Source: Kosakonia sp. SMBL-WEM22 (GTDB lineage: Bacteria; Pseudomonadota; Gammaproteobacteria; Enterobacterales; Enterobacteriaceae). Taken from it: a stretch of 64,000 nucleotides of DNA. The translations under genes and the position numbers were made by a program. Shown here one piece after another: positions 50,831 to 59,646 of this stretch. Positions within the stretch are counted from its first letter, which is position 1. The number at the start of each line of letters is the position of its first letter. The stretch spans positions 3,968,001 through 4,032,000 of the forward strand of contig NZ_CP051488.1 in NCBI RefSeq assembly GCF_014490785.1, given 5' to 3'. Under the pieces are notes generated by a model. It had not been told where the DNA came from. It saw nothing but the letters and a program-made list of their open reading frames with translations, and did not search any database.

Positions 50831-52036
50831 ATGAACGCATTTAATCCTTCGCAGTTTCGCGCCCAGTTCCCGGCGCTGGCCGACGCGGGTGTCTACCTCG
50901 ACAGCGCCGCCACCGCGCTGAAACCGCAGACGGTCATCGACGCTACGCAGCAGTTCTATAGCCTGAGCGCTGGCAATGTCCACCGCAGCCAGTTTGCCGA
51001 AGCGCAGCAGCTCACCGCCCGCTATGAAGCAGCACGCGACCAGGTCGCCACGCTGCTCAACGCCCCTTCCGGCAAAAATATTGTCTGGACGCGCGGCACC
51101 ACCGAGGCGATCAACATGGTTGCCCAGTGCTATGCCCGACCGCGCTTACAACCTGGCGATGAGATCATTGTCAGCGAGGCGGAGCACCATGCCAACCTGG
51201 TGCCGTGGCTGATGGTCGCGGAACAGACCGGCGCAAAAGTGGTGAAGCTGCCGCTGGCGGAGGATCGCCTGCCGGATCTTAACCAGCTTCCTGCCCTTAT
51301 CACCCCCCGCAGCCGGATTCTGGCGCTGGGGCAGATGTCCAACGTCACCGGCGGCTGCCCGGATCTCGCCCGCGCCATTACGCTTGCCCATCAGGCCGGC
51401 ATGGTGGTGATGATCGATGGCGCGCAGGGCGTGGTCCATTTCCCGGCCGACGTGCAACAGCTGGATATCGATTTTTATGCCTTCTCCGGTCATAAACTCT
51501 ATGGTCCAAATGGCATTGGCGCGCTGTATGGCAAAGCGGAGCTGCTGGAGGCAATGACGCCGTGGCTCGGCGGCGGCAAGATGATCAGTGAAGTGACCTT
51601 TGAAGGGTTCACCACCCAGCCGGTGCCCTACAAGCTCGAAGCGGGCACCCCTAACGTGGCGGGTGTGATTGGCTTAAGCGCCGCGCTGGAGTGGCTGAAT
51701 GGAATTGATATTGCGCAGGCGGAACGCTACAGCCGCGGGCTGGCAACACTGGCGGAAGAGCAGCTGGCACAGCGTCCCGGTTTCCGCTCATTCCGCTGCC
51801 AGGACTCCAGCCTGCTGGCCTTCACGTTTGACGGCGTGCATCACAGCGATATGGTGACGCTGCTGGCGGGTTACGGCATCGCTCTGCGCGCGGGCCAGCA
51901 CTGCGCCCAGCCGCTGCTCGCCGCGCTTGGCGTCAACGGCACACTACGCGCCTCATTTGCGCCCTATAATACTCAACAGGATGTCGATGCGCTGGTCAGC
52001 GCCGTCGACCGTGCTCTGGAACTATTGGTGGATTGA
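50831..52036 (+). CDS. csdA: CsdA, cysteine desulfurase (cysteine sulfinate desulfinase)
   Basis: This 401-residue PLP enzyme of the SufS/CsdA type has AEHHANLVPW near residue 120 and IDGAQGVVHFPADV. The PLP lysine lies in FYAFSGHKLYGPNG, and the active Cys in LRAGQHCAQPLLAAL. It mobilises sulfur from cysteine to CsdE. GAGGATAAG precedes the ATG at 50831; the frame is open 18 codons upstream. It is co-transcribed with csdE. Confidence 0.95.
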   Translation: MNAFNPSQFRAQFPALADAGVYLDSAATALKPQTVIDATQQFYSLSAGNVHRSQFAEAQQLTARYEAARDQVATLLNAPSGKNIVWTRGTTEAINMVAQCYARPRLQPGDEIIVSEAEHHANLVPWLMVAEQTGAKVVKLPLAEDRLPDLNQLPALITPRSRILALGQMSNVTGGCPDLARAITLAHQAGMVVMIDGAQGVVHFPADVQQLDIDFYAFSGHKLYGPNGIGALYGKAELLEAMTPWLGGGKMISEVTFEGFTTQPVPYKLEAGTPNVAGVIGLSAALEWLNGIDIAQAERYSRGLATLAEEQLAQRPGFRSFRCQDSSLLAFTFDGVHHSDMVTLLAGYGIALRAGQHCAQPLLAALGVNGTLRASFAPYNTQQDVDALVSAVDRALELLVD

Positions 52037-52485
52037 TGACAAGCCCTGCATTCGCCGGACATCCGTTCGGCACCGTGGTCACTGAAGAGACACTGCGCCA
52101 GACCTTTGGCGCCCTCAACGCGTGGGAAGAGAAGTACCGCCAGCTGATTATGCTCGGCAAGCAGTTGCCTGCCGCAACAGATGAGATAAAAGCGCAGGCG
52201 CAGGAGATCCCCGGCTGCGAAAACCGCGTCTGGCTCGGCTCGACACAGCTGCCCGACGGCACACTGCACTTCTTTGGCGACAGCGAAGGGCGCATCGTGC
52301 GCGGTTTATTAGCCGTTTTGCTAACGACTGTAGAGGGCAAACGCCCGCAGAGGCTAATCGAGAGCGATCCGCTGGCGCTGTTTGATGAGTTGGGGCTGCG
52401 TAATCAGCTGAGCGCCTCACGCAGCCAGGGGCTGGCGGCGCTGGCCGCCGCCGTACAGGAGCAGGCTCGTCAGGCGCTGGCCTGA
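52036..52485 (+). CDS. csdE: CsdE, sulfur acceptor protein
   Basis: This 149-residue SufE-like protein has the acceptor Cys in EIPGCENRVWLG. It takes persulfide from CsdA and, in the family, helps TcdA in cyclic t6A formation; tcdA is the next gene, convergent. Its ATG shares one base with the csdA stop (TGATG). Its end overlaps tcdA by 16 bases. Confidence 0.94.
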   Translation: MTSPAFAGHPFGTVVTEETLRQTFGALNAWEEKYRQLIMLGKQLPAATDEIKAQAQEIPGCENRVWLGSTQLPDGTLHFFGDSEGRIVRGLLAVLLTTVEGKRPQRLIESDPLALFDELGLRNQLSASRSQGLAALAAAVQEQARQALA

Positions 52486-53282
52486 CGCTGCGCTTTCGCC
52501 ATCAGTTTTTTTAACGCATGGGAGACCGCGACAAAGCCAAAGGTGGCGGTCACCATCGTAGCTGCGCCAAACCCGGCGGCGCAGTCCATCCGTTTTGGCC
52601 CTTCCGCGCTGCTTTTCATCGCACACACCGAACCATCCGCCTGCGGGTAGACCAGCGCTTCGGTGGAAAAGACGCAGTCGATACCGAGTTTGCCTTTACT
52701 GTTTTTCACCACGCCGAAATCGCTCTTCAGCCGCTCACGCAGCTTCGCCGCCAGCGGATCCTGAATAGTTTTCGCCAGATCGCTCACCTGGATCTGCGTA
52801 GGATCGATCTGCCCGCCCGCGCCGCCGGTGGTCACCAGCGGGATCTTATTGCGTCGGCAATAGGCAATTAGCGCCGCTTTTGGCCGCACGCTATCAATGG
52901 CATCAATCACATAGCTGAACGAGGTGCTCATTAGCTGCGCTACGTTATCGGCGGTGACAAAATCGTCGATCACCGTGACGCGGCACTCCGGGTTGATGTC
53001 GCGAATGCGCGCGGCCATCACTTCCGCTTTCGCCTCGCCGACAGTGTCGCGCAGGGCGTGGATCTGTCGGTTGGTGTTGGTGACGCAGACATCATCCATA
53101 TCAATCAGCGTGATGGCACCAATGCCGGTGCGCGCCAGCGCTTCCGCGACCCACGAACCGACGCCGCCAATGCCGACCACGCAGATATGTGCATCGGCGA
53201 ACCACTGCAGCGCTTTTTCACCATACAAACGCGCCGTCCCGCCAAAGCGCTGGCGCCAGGCGTCGCTGATTACTGCTGACAT
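52470..53282 (-). CDS. tcdA: TcdA (CsdL), tRNA threonylcarbamoyladenosine dehydratase
   Basis: This 270-residue E1-like protein has the ATP-binding GIGGVGSWVAEALARTGIG and LIDMDDVCVTNTNRQ. The catalytic segment is GIDCVFSTEALVYP, and MDCAAGFGAATMV lies near the C-terminus. It converts t6A37 in tRNA to its cyclic form. The ATG of MSAVISDAW is used; the frame is open 21 codons upstream. Confidence 0.94.
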   Translation of the reverse strand: MSAVISDAWRQRFGGTARLYGEKALQWFADAHICVVGIGGVGSWVAEALARTGIGAITLIDMDDVCVTNTNRQIHALRDTVGEAKAEVMAARIRDINPECRVTVIDDFVTADNVAQLMSTSFSYVIDAIDSVRPKAALIAYCRRNKIPLVTTGGAGGQIDPTQIQVSDLAKTIQDPLAAKLRERLKSDFGVVKNSKGKLGIDCVFSTEALVYPQADGSVCAMKSSAEGPKRMDCAAGFGAATMVTATFGFVAVSHALKKLMAKAQRQASA

Positions 53283-53351
53283 ATGAAACCTCAAGCTGAA
53301 ACAGAGAACCCCCTCCGGGACCGGAAGGGGTAAAGAGTTTACCACATTCCC

Positions 53352-54458
53352 TTAGCCGCTAAAGACGTTGCCCGTCAGACCCGCGCCCGGCGCGTTCTTT
53401 AATATCCAGACACGGCCATAGTGGTTATACCAGCCGGCGCGATGCCCGGCTTCTGCGCCGATCCCCTGGTAGATGTCGAAGTGCTGGCCTTTAATTGCCC
53501 CGCCCACATCCAGCGCCACCATCAGGCGCAGCTCATACTGGCCGTTGAATTTGCCTTTGCTGTCCAGCTGCGGCACTTCCGCCAGCAGCGTGGTGCCCGG
53601 CGGGATCACGGTTTTATCAGAAGCAACCGACGCGCGGCCAATCAGCGGCACGGAGCTGGCCCCTTTGACCGGTGCCCAGGATTGCGGTTTAAAGAAGACA
53701 AAGGAGGCGTTCTCCTCCAGCAGCGCGCGCACTTCGGCTTCGCTGTGCTTCTCGCCCCATTCGCGGATCGCCTGCATCGACATATCTTCGCGCTTCACTT
53801 CCCCGCGATCGATTAACACTTTACCGATGCTGCGATAGGCATGGCCATTTTTACCGGCGTAGCTAAAGAAGTTGAGCGGGCTGCCGTCGCCGAAATCGAT
53901 ATAGCCGCTGCCCTGCACATCCATAATGAAGTTGTCCATCAGCGAGTTGCTGTAGGCCAGCACATAGTTCTCGCTGAGCGCCCCGGCGTAGATCTCCGCG
54001 CGCGAAGGCAGGCGGCCGCGTTTTGGCGGCATGCGGTAGATAGGATACTGGAACTCGCCCTGGCGGGTGTGGCGCGCCTGCACCACCGGCGTGTAGTAGC
54101 CGGTAAACTGCACGTTGCCATAATTATCTGTCCCTTCCATCTGCCAGGCGTCAATGCCGTACTGGCGCAGCGAGCGCGTATCGCCCCCGGCGCGCAGCCA
54201 GGCTTCAATGGCGTTATAAACGCTGCTCTGGTTGCCATACAGGCGCGGCGCAGAGCTTCTGATCTGGCTCACCTGCTCGGAGAAGTCTCCGGCATTAATC
54301 GGTGCGCCCACGGCGTCAGGCTGATTAACGAGGGAAAAAGGCTGAGAGAATTTTCCATCTTTATACTGCTGACCGCGATCGGTCGGTTTAGAAGAGCAGG
54401 ACGCGAGGAGTGCCACCATCGCGCCTGTGAGTACGAACTTAGCCCAACGTGCTTTCAT
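53352..54458 (-). CDS. mltA: MltA, membrane-bound lytic murein transglycosylase A
   Basis: This 368-residue protein has a lipoprotein signal (ALLASC, Cys21). The MltA double-psi barrel carries VQFTGYYTPVVQARHT, NYVLAYSNSLMDNFIMDVQGSG and VALDVGGAIKGQHFDIYQG, where the Asp in ALDVGGAI is the catalytic acid of the family. It cleaves glycan strands to 1,6-anhydro ends from the outer membrane. Next to the initiator tRNA genes, as in E. coli. Confidence 0.95.
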   Translation of the reverse strand: MKARWAKFVLTGAMVALLASCSSKPTDRGQQYKDGKFSQPFSLVNQPDAVGAPINAGDFSEQVSQIRSSAPRLYGNQSSVYNAIEAWLRAGGDTRSLRQYGIDAWQMEGTDNYGNVQFTGYYTPVVQARHTRQGEFQYPIYRMPPKRGRLPSRAEIYAGALSENYVLAYSNSLMDNFIMDVQGSGYIDFGDGSPLNFFSYAGKNGHAYRSIGKVLIDRGEVKREDMSMQAIREWGEKHSEAEVRALLEENASFVFFKPQSWAPVKGASSVPLIGRASVASDKTVIPPGTTLLAEVPQLDSKGKFNGQYELRLMVALDVGGAIKGQHFDIYQGIGAEAGHRAGWYNHYGRVWILKNAPGAGLTGNVFSG

Positions 54459-54622
54459 TGTTTCTCATCTTTTGGTTAACCCCAAGCCGGATGAAGATAA
54501 CAAACCGCTGTGGCTAATGAAATGCACACGACCATTCCAACGCCAGTTTTGTTTAAATCTTAATCACATTGTGTTGTTTTTAAACATAAAGTCCTTAAAT
54601 CGACAAATGTGGCAAAAAAAAG

Positions 54623-54650
54623 GTTGCATCAAATCGTCTGCGGCGTATAG
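54623..54650 (+). promoter_or_regulatory. Promoter of the initiator tRNA genes
   Basis: TTGCAT at 54623-54628 and TATAGT at 54645-54650 are spaced by 16 bases, followed by a GC-rich discriminator GCGC. This is the layout of stringently controlled tRNA promoters. The first tRNA begins 14 bases later. Confidence 0.7.
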
Positions 54651-54664
54651 TGCGCTTCCACGGA

Positions 54665-54741
<77 letters not shown>

Positions 54742-54795
54742 ATTAAAATGTGGAAGAAAGAAAAAGTTTACATGATGGAAGTGTAAACAGACGGA

Positions 54796-54872
<77 letters not shown>

Positions 54873-54879
54873 ACACAAT

Positions 54880-54903
54880 AAACACCTTAACGGGTGTTTT
54901 TTT
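54880..54903 (+). terminator. Terminator of the tRNA operon
   Basis: The stem AACACC/GGTGTT with loop TTAACG is followed by a run of seven or more T. It lies eight bases past the second tRNA. Confidence 0.85.
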
Positions 54904-54970
54904 GTTTCTGGCGTTTGTAAAAGCGCGCAGCAAACAAGAGAAAAAAATGGCGCCCTTCGGCGCCATTCTG

Positions 54971-56224
54971 TTATCCCCTTCTCGCCAGCGTCGCGCCATC
55001 CGCGAAGTAGGCTTTAATCCCTGCCAGAATCGACTCTGCGACTTCCTGCTGGAATTTTGCGGTCTTGAGCTTACGCTCCTCTTCCACATTACTGATAAAC
55101 GCCGTCTCAACCAGAATCGACGGGATATCCGGCGCTTTCAGCACCGCAAAGCCCGCCTGCTCCACGCTGTTCTTGTGCAGGTTATTGACGCGCCCCAGCT
55201 TATTAAGCACCGCTTTGCCAAATTTCAGGCTGTCGTTAATGGTCAGCGACTGCACCATATCGAACATAGTGTGATCGAGATAGCGGTCACCGCTTTTGCT
55301 CACGCCACCAATCAAGTCCGCCGCGTTCTGCGTATCCGCCAGATATTTCGCCGCTGTACTGGTCGCCCCTTTGGTTGAGAGCGCGAAGACAGACGAACCA
55401 TGCGGCTGGCGGCTGCTAAAGGCATCGGCGTGAATCGAGACAAAGAGGTCGGCGCGCTGCTTCTGTGCTTTCGCCACACGCACCTTCAGCGGAATAAAGA
55501 CATCCTCGTTGCGGGTCATAAAGGACTTCATATTGCCCTCTTTCTCGATCAGCGCATGCAGACGGCGGGCGATTTGCAGCACCACATCCTTCTCACGGGT
55601 TTTATATTTCCCTGTCGCACCCGGATCTTCCCCGCCATGGCCGGGATCGAGCATGATCACAATCGGCCTGTCGCGCCCGGCTTTGCCCGGCTGCGGGCCG
55701 CTCTGCGCGGGCGGCACCTGCTTATCAAGATCGCCCTGGTTGTACTCTTCAAGCAGCGCCAGCAGCGGATCCTGCACATCTTGCGCATTCGCCGGATAGA
55801 GATCCATCACCAGACGCTCTTTGAAGCCTGCGACCGGCGCCAGCGCAAAGAGTTGCGGTTTCACATTCTGCTTAAGTTCAAACACCATGCGCACCGTCTG
55901 CGGATCGAACTGACCCACGCGGGCTGATTTGATAAAGGGATCGTCGCTGCGGATCTGCGTTCCCATGCCCTTCAGCACGGAGTTGAGATGGACGCCCTGC
56001 AGATCCACTACCAGGCGGTCGGGGTTGCTCAAGGCGAACTGTTTGTACTTCACCACGCGGTTCGATTCCACCGTCACACGGGTATAGCTCGACGCAGGCC
56101 AGACACGCACGGCGACCACCTGACTGACGGCGGCCAGGCCAACCTGGCTCACGCTTAATAACCACATCGCCCCCGCACCCTGTAATAATTTGCGGCGGCT
56201 CAGCGCTGAATGACTTCCCGACAT
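54971..56224 (-). CDS. amiC: AmiC, N-acetylmuramoyl-L-alanine amidase
   Basis: This 417-residue protein has the same length as E. coli AmiC. It has a twin-arginine signal (SRRKLLQGAGAMWLLSVSQVGLA), an N-terminal AMIN domain that targets the septum, and an amidase_3 domain with MLDPGHGGEDPGA, SIHADAF and VETAFISN (zinc and catalytic residues). It splits septal peptidoglycan and is activated by NlpD, also in this window. GGGAGAAG precedes the ATG; the frame is open 24 codons upstream. Confidence 0.95.
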   Translation of the reverse strand: MSGSHSALSRRKLLQGAGAMWLLSVSQVGLAAVSQVVAVRVWPASSYTRVTVESNRVVKYKQFALSNPDRLVVDLQGVHLNSVLKGMGTQIRSDDPFIKSARVGQFDPQTVRMVFELKQNVKPQLFALAPVAGFKERLVMDLYPANAQDVQDPLLALLEEYNQGDLDKQVPPAQSGPQPGKAGRDRPIVIMLDPGHGGEDPGATGKYKTREKDVVLQIARRLHALIEKEGNMKSFMTRNEDVFIPLKVRVAKAQKQRADLFVSIHADAFSSRQPHGSSVFALSTKGATSTAAKYLADTQNAADLIGGVSKSGDRYLDHTMFDMVQSLTINDSLKFGKAVLNKLGRVNNLHKNSVEQAGFAVLKAPDIPSILVETAFISNVEEERKLKTAKFQQEVAESILAGIKAYFADGATLARRG

Positions 56225-56398
56225 GCTTCTCCCGAGCAATTTGTTTAAATAATGCTTAACGTCAGAATTGACGGAAAACTTTAGCGAATGATGCATAAAC
56301 TGTCATCTTTTAAAGGGTAAACATATGTCTGGCGTTATGCTTCACAGAGACGGGGGAATCCTGACTTAAGAAAATTTGTGCTTGCAGCGAAGACAATA

Positions 56399-56437
56399 AA
56401 AGAATAAAAATACATTTTTTACGAATAATCATGCAGT
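56399..56437 (+). promoter_or_regulatory. ArgR operator: two ARG boxes before argA
   Basis: Two 18-base ARG boxes lie at 56399-56416 (core GAATAAAAATACA) and 56420-56437 (core GAATAATCATGCA), with the usual three-base gap. The consensus is TGAATWWWWATTCA. The second ends eleven bases before the argA start. ArgR with arginine would repress argA. Confidence 0.8.
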
Positions 56438-56448
56438 GAGGACAGGCC

Positions 56449-57780
56449 GTGGTCAAAGAGCGCAGAACCGAACTGGTGCAGGGATTTCGCCATTCCGTTC
56501 CCTATATCAACGCCCATCGGGGAAAGACATTCGTCATTATGCTCGGGGGTGAAGCCATTGAGCATGAAAACTTCTCCAGCATTGTCAACGACATCGGCCT
56601 GCTGCATAGCCTCGGGATCAGGCTGGTGGTGGTCTATGGCGCGCGCCCGCAAATCGACGCCAACCTTGCTGAACACCACCACGAACCGATCTACCACAAA
56701 CACACCCGCGTTACCGACGCCAAAACCCTTGAACTGGTGAAACAGGCCGCAGGGCTTTTGCAGCTGGATATCACCGCGCGGCTGTCGATGAGCCTCAACA
56801 ATACGCCGCTACAGGGTGCGCACATTAACGTGGTCAGCGGTAACTTTATTATTTCCCAGCCGCTGGGCGTTGATGACGGTGTCGACTACTGCCACAGCGG
56901 GCGTATTCGCCGTATTGATGAAGAGGCGATCCACCGCCAGCTGGATAGCGGCGCGATTGTGCTGATGGGGCCGGTTGCGGTCTCCGTGACCGGTGAGAGC
57001 TTCAACCTCACCTCTGAGGAGATTGCCACCCAGCTGGCGATCAAGCTAAAAGCGGAGAAGATGATTGGCTTTTGCTCGTCTCAGGGTGTCATGAATGATG
57101 AAGGCGAAATTGTCTCCGAGCTGTTTCCTAACGACGCGCAGGCGCGTGTCGAAGAGCTGGAGCAGCGCGGCGACTACCACTCCGGCACCGTGCGCTTCCT
57201 GCGCGGCGCGGTAAAAGCGTGCCGCAGCGGCGTACGTCGCAGCCACTTAATCAGCTATCAGGAAGATGGCTCGCTGTTGCAGGAGCTCTTCTCCCGCGAC
57301 GGTATTGGTACGCAGATTGTGATGGAGAGCGCCGAGCAGATCCGCCGCGCCACCATTAACGACATCGGCGGCATTCTGGAACTGATTCGCCCGCTCGAAC
57401 AGCAGGGCATCCTTGTGCGCCGCTCCCGCGAGCAGCTGGAGATGGAGATCGATAAGTTCACGATCATTGAGCGCGACAATCTCACCATCGCCTGCGCGGC
57501 GCTCTACCCCTTCCCGGAAGAGAAGATTGGCGAGATGGCCTGCGTGGCCGTGCATCCTGATTATCGCAGCTCGTCACGCGGCGAAGCGCTGCTGGAGCGC
57601 ATTGCGCTGCAGGCGCGGCAGATGGGGCTCAGCAAGCTCTTTGTGCTCACCACCCGCAGCATTCACTGGTTCCAGGAGCGCGGCTTTACGCCGGTGGATA
57701 TTGACTCGCTGCCTGAAACCAAAAAGCAGATGTACAACTACCAGCGGCGCTCAAAAGTGCTGATGGCCGATCTGACCTGA
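56449..57780 (+). CDS. argA: ArgA, N-acetylglutamate synthase
   Basis: This 443-residue protein has the same length as E. coli ArgA and starts at a GTG. The N-terminal amino acid kinase-like domain begins RTELVQGFRHSVPYINAHRG and contains FVIMLGGEAIEHENF, where arginine binds for feedback inhibition. The C-terminal GNAT domain carries IACAALYPFPEE and VAVHPDYRSSSRGEALLERI. It commits glutamate to arginine synthesis. GAGGACAG lies before the GTG. Confidence 0.96.
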   Translation: MVKERRTELVQGFRHSVPYINAHRGKTFVIMLGGEAIEHENFSSIVNDIGLLHSLGIRLVVVYGARPQIDANLAEHHHEPIYHKHTRVTDAKTLELVKQAAGLLQLDITARLSMSLNNTPLQGAHINVVSGNFIISQPLGVDDGVDYCHSGRIRRIDEEAIHRQLDSGAIVLMGPVAVSVTGESFNLTSEEIATQLAIKLKAEKMIGFCSSQGVMNDEGEIVSELFPNDAQARVEELEQRGDYHSGTVRFLRGAVKACRSGVRRSHLISYQEDGSLLQELFSRDGIGTQIVMESAEQIRRATINDIGGILELIRPLEQQGILVRRSREQLEMEIDKFTIIERDNLTIACAALYPFPEEKIGEMACVAVHPDYRSSSRGEALLERIALQARQMGLSKLFVLTTRSIHWFQERGFTPVDIDSLPETKKQMYNYQRRSKVLMADLT

Positions 57781-57783
57781 TTC

Positions 57784-57812
57784 ACGCCCCGCCCAGTGCG
57801 GGGCGTTCTATT
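57784..57812. terminator. Terminator between argA and recD
   Basis: The stem CGCCCCGC/GCGGGGCG with loop CCAGT is followed by TTCTATTT. It lies just after argA and reaches the recD stop codon. Confidence 0.75.
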
Positions 57813-59646
57813 TCAGGGCGCTGAAGAGTGCTTCAAGGCCGCTGCGCCGCTCGGTGCGGGTGGCAATCGCCTGGCCGAGCACGCGCTCATCGGCATAGAG
57901 CGAGAGCCGTTTACGTGCGCGAGTAATCGCGGTGTAGACCAGCTCGCGTGTCACCACCGGCACGTTTTGCGCAGGCAGGATCAGCGCGGCGTGATCGAAC
58001 TCCGAGCCCTGCGATTTATGTACCGTCATCGCCCAGGCGGTTTCATGCTCCGGCAAACGGCTCGGCTGCACCGACTTGATCTTCCCGCCCGGCAGCGGGA
58101 ACCAGACGCGCATCCCCTGCCCCTGATCCAGCGCAATGCCGATATCACCATTAAACAGCCCCAGCGCGGAGTCGTTGCGCGAAATCATCACCGGCCTGCC
58201 GTGGTACCAGCGCGAGAAGGGCTGGCGGGTAATTTTACGCTGACGCACCAGCGCCAGCTCAAGCCGCTCATTCAGCCCACTGACGCCAAACGGCCCTTCG
58301 CGCAGCGCGCAGAGCAGCTGGTATTCGCCGAAGGCGGCGATAATCGCTTCCGGTTCGGCGTGGCCCTGCACCAGCGAAAGATAGTGCCTATAGCCCGCCA
58401 GCGCGTCGTCAATCATCTCCTGATAGGCCTCGGCGCTGTTGAGCGGTTTACGCTCAATATCCTCAAAGCCCTGGCTGAAGACCGCCTGCGTGGCGCGCTT
58501 ATCACCGCGGTTAACCGCAGCGGCCAACTGACCGATGCCAGAGTGGCTGCCAAAGCGGTAACTTTTTTGCAGCAGGCAGAGGCTATCGCGCAGCGCGGTG
58601 GCCGCCTCGCCTTCACCTGCCGGCACTTCCGCGCCGGTTAGCCGCGAGAGCTGCGCCGCACGCGTCGCGCTGTAACCTGCATTCACCCAGGCGCAGATAT
58701 CTCCCAGCACAGCGCCGGCTTCCACGGAGGCCAACTGATCGCGATCGCCGAGGAAGATCACCCGCGCTCTCGGCGGCAGAGCGTCAATCAGCCGCGACAT
58801 CATCGGCAGGTCAATCATCGACGCTTCATCCACTACCAGCACGTCCAGATGCAGCGGGTTGAGCGCGTGATGGCGCATACGCTGGCTTCCCGGCTGTGCG
58901 CCGAGCAGCCTGTGCAGCGTACTGGCCTCATCCGGCAGCAGCGCTTTTTGCGCTTCATCAAGCGGCAACTGGCGCAGCGCGTTGCCGAGGGATTCGGTTA
59001 ACCGCGCGGCGGCTTTACCGGTGGGCGCAGCCAGGCAGATACGGCAGCGGCTGCCATCGAGCGTTTGTACCAGCGCCGCCAGCAGCTTCGCCACGGTGGT
59101 GGTTTTACCGGTTCCCGGCCCGCCGGAGATCACTGAAATTCGTCGGGTGAGCGCCACGGCGGCGGCCACTTTTTGCCAGTTCACATCCGCTTCATAGTTT
59201 TCCGGAAAGAGTGAGGCCAACGCCTCTGAAAGCCGGGCTTCATCCGCCTCATCAACGGCATCCTGGGCTGCAAAGAACTCCGCAACGCGCCGCTCGTTCC
59301 ACCACATACGGTTCAGGTAGAGGCGCGCATCGTGCAGAATAATCGGCGTTGCGCCGCTGCCGTCGCCCACCGCCGGTGAGGCAAGCAGCAGCGCCTGCCA
59401 GTCGTCGGGCGGGCCGGCCATCTCAAACAGCTGGCGCACGAGGGGCGAATCATTGCCGAACACATCGGGGGTCAGGCGTGAGAGCGGCAAACAGACATGC
59501 CCCTCTCCCGCATCGCGGCTAAGCAGCGCCGCGGCCAGCAGCAAAGCGGGCTCTTCAGTGCCAGCCACCGTCAGGGCAAACTGCACGTCCAGCGGACGCA
59601 GCAGCTTCTGCTCCATCGCTTCTTGCAGTAAAGCCTGCACATTCAT
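57808..59646 (-). CDS. recD: RecD, RecBCD exonuclease V alpha subunit (5'-3' helicase)
   Basis: This 612-residue SF1B helicase has the Walker A SGGPGTGKTTTVAKLL near residue 175 and motif II VDEASMIDLPMMS. Motif III is FLGDRDQLASVEAGAVLGD, and the C-terminal motif TVHKSQGSEFDHAALIL is present. It is the fast motor of RecBCD on the 5' strand. Its start overlaps the recB stop by four bases. Confidence 0.96.
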   Translation of the reverse strand: MNVQALLQEAMEQKLLRPLDVQFALTVAGTEEPALLLAAALLSRDAGEGHVCLPLSRLTPDVFGNDSPLVRQLFEMAGPPDDWQALLLASPAVGDGSGATPIILHDARLYLNRMWWNERRVAEFFAAQDAVDEADEARLSEALASLFPENYEADVNWQKVAAAVALTRRISVISGGPGTGKTTTVAKLLAALVQTLDGSRCRICLAAPTGKAAARLTESLGNALRQLPLDEAQKALLPDEASTLHRLLGAQPGSQRMRHHALNPLHLDVLVVDEASMIDLPMMSRLIDALPPRARVIFLGDRDQLASVEAGAVLGDICAWVNAGYSATRAAQLSRLTGAEVPAGEGEAATALRDSLCLLQKSYRFGSHSGIGQLAAAVNRGDKRATQAVFSQGFEDIERKPLNSAEAYQEMIDDALAGYRHYLSLVQGHAEPEAIIAAFGEYQLLCALREGPFGVSGLNERLELALVRQRKITRQPFSRWYHGRPVMISRNDSALGLFNGDIGIALDQGQGMRVWFPLPGGKIKSVQPSRLPEHETAWAMTVHKSQGSEFDHAALILPAQNVPVVTRELVYTAITRARKRLSLYADERVLGQAIATRTERRSGLEALFSALK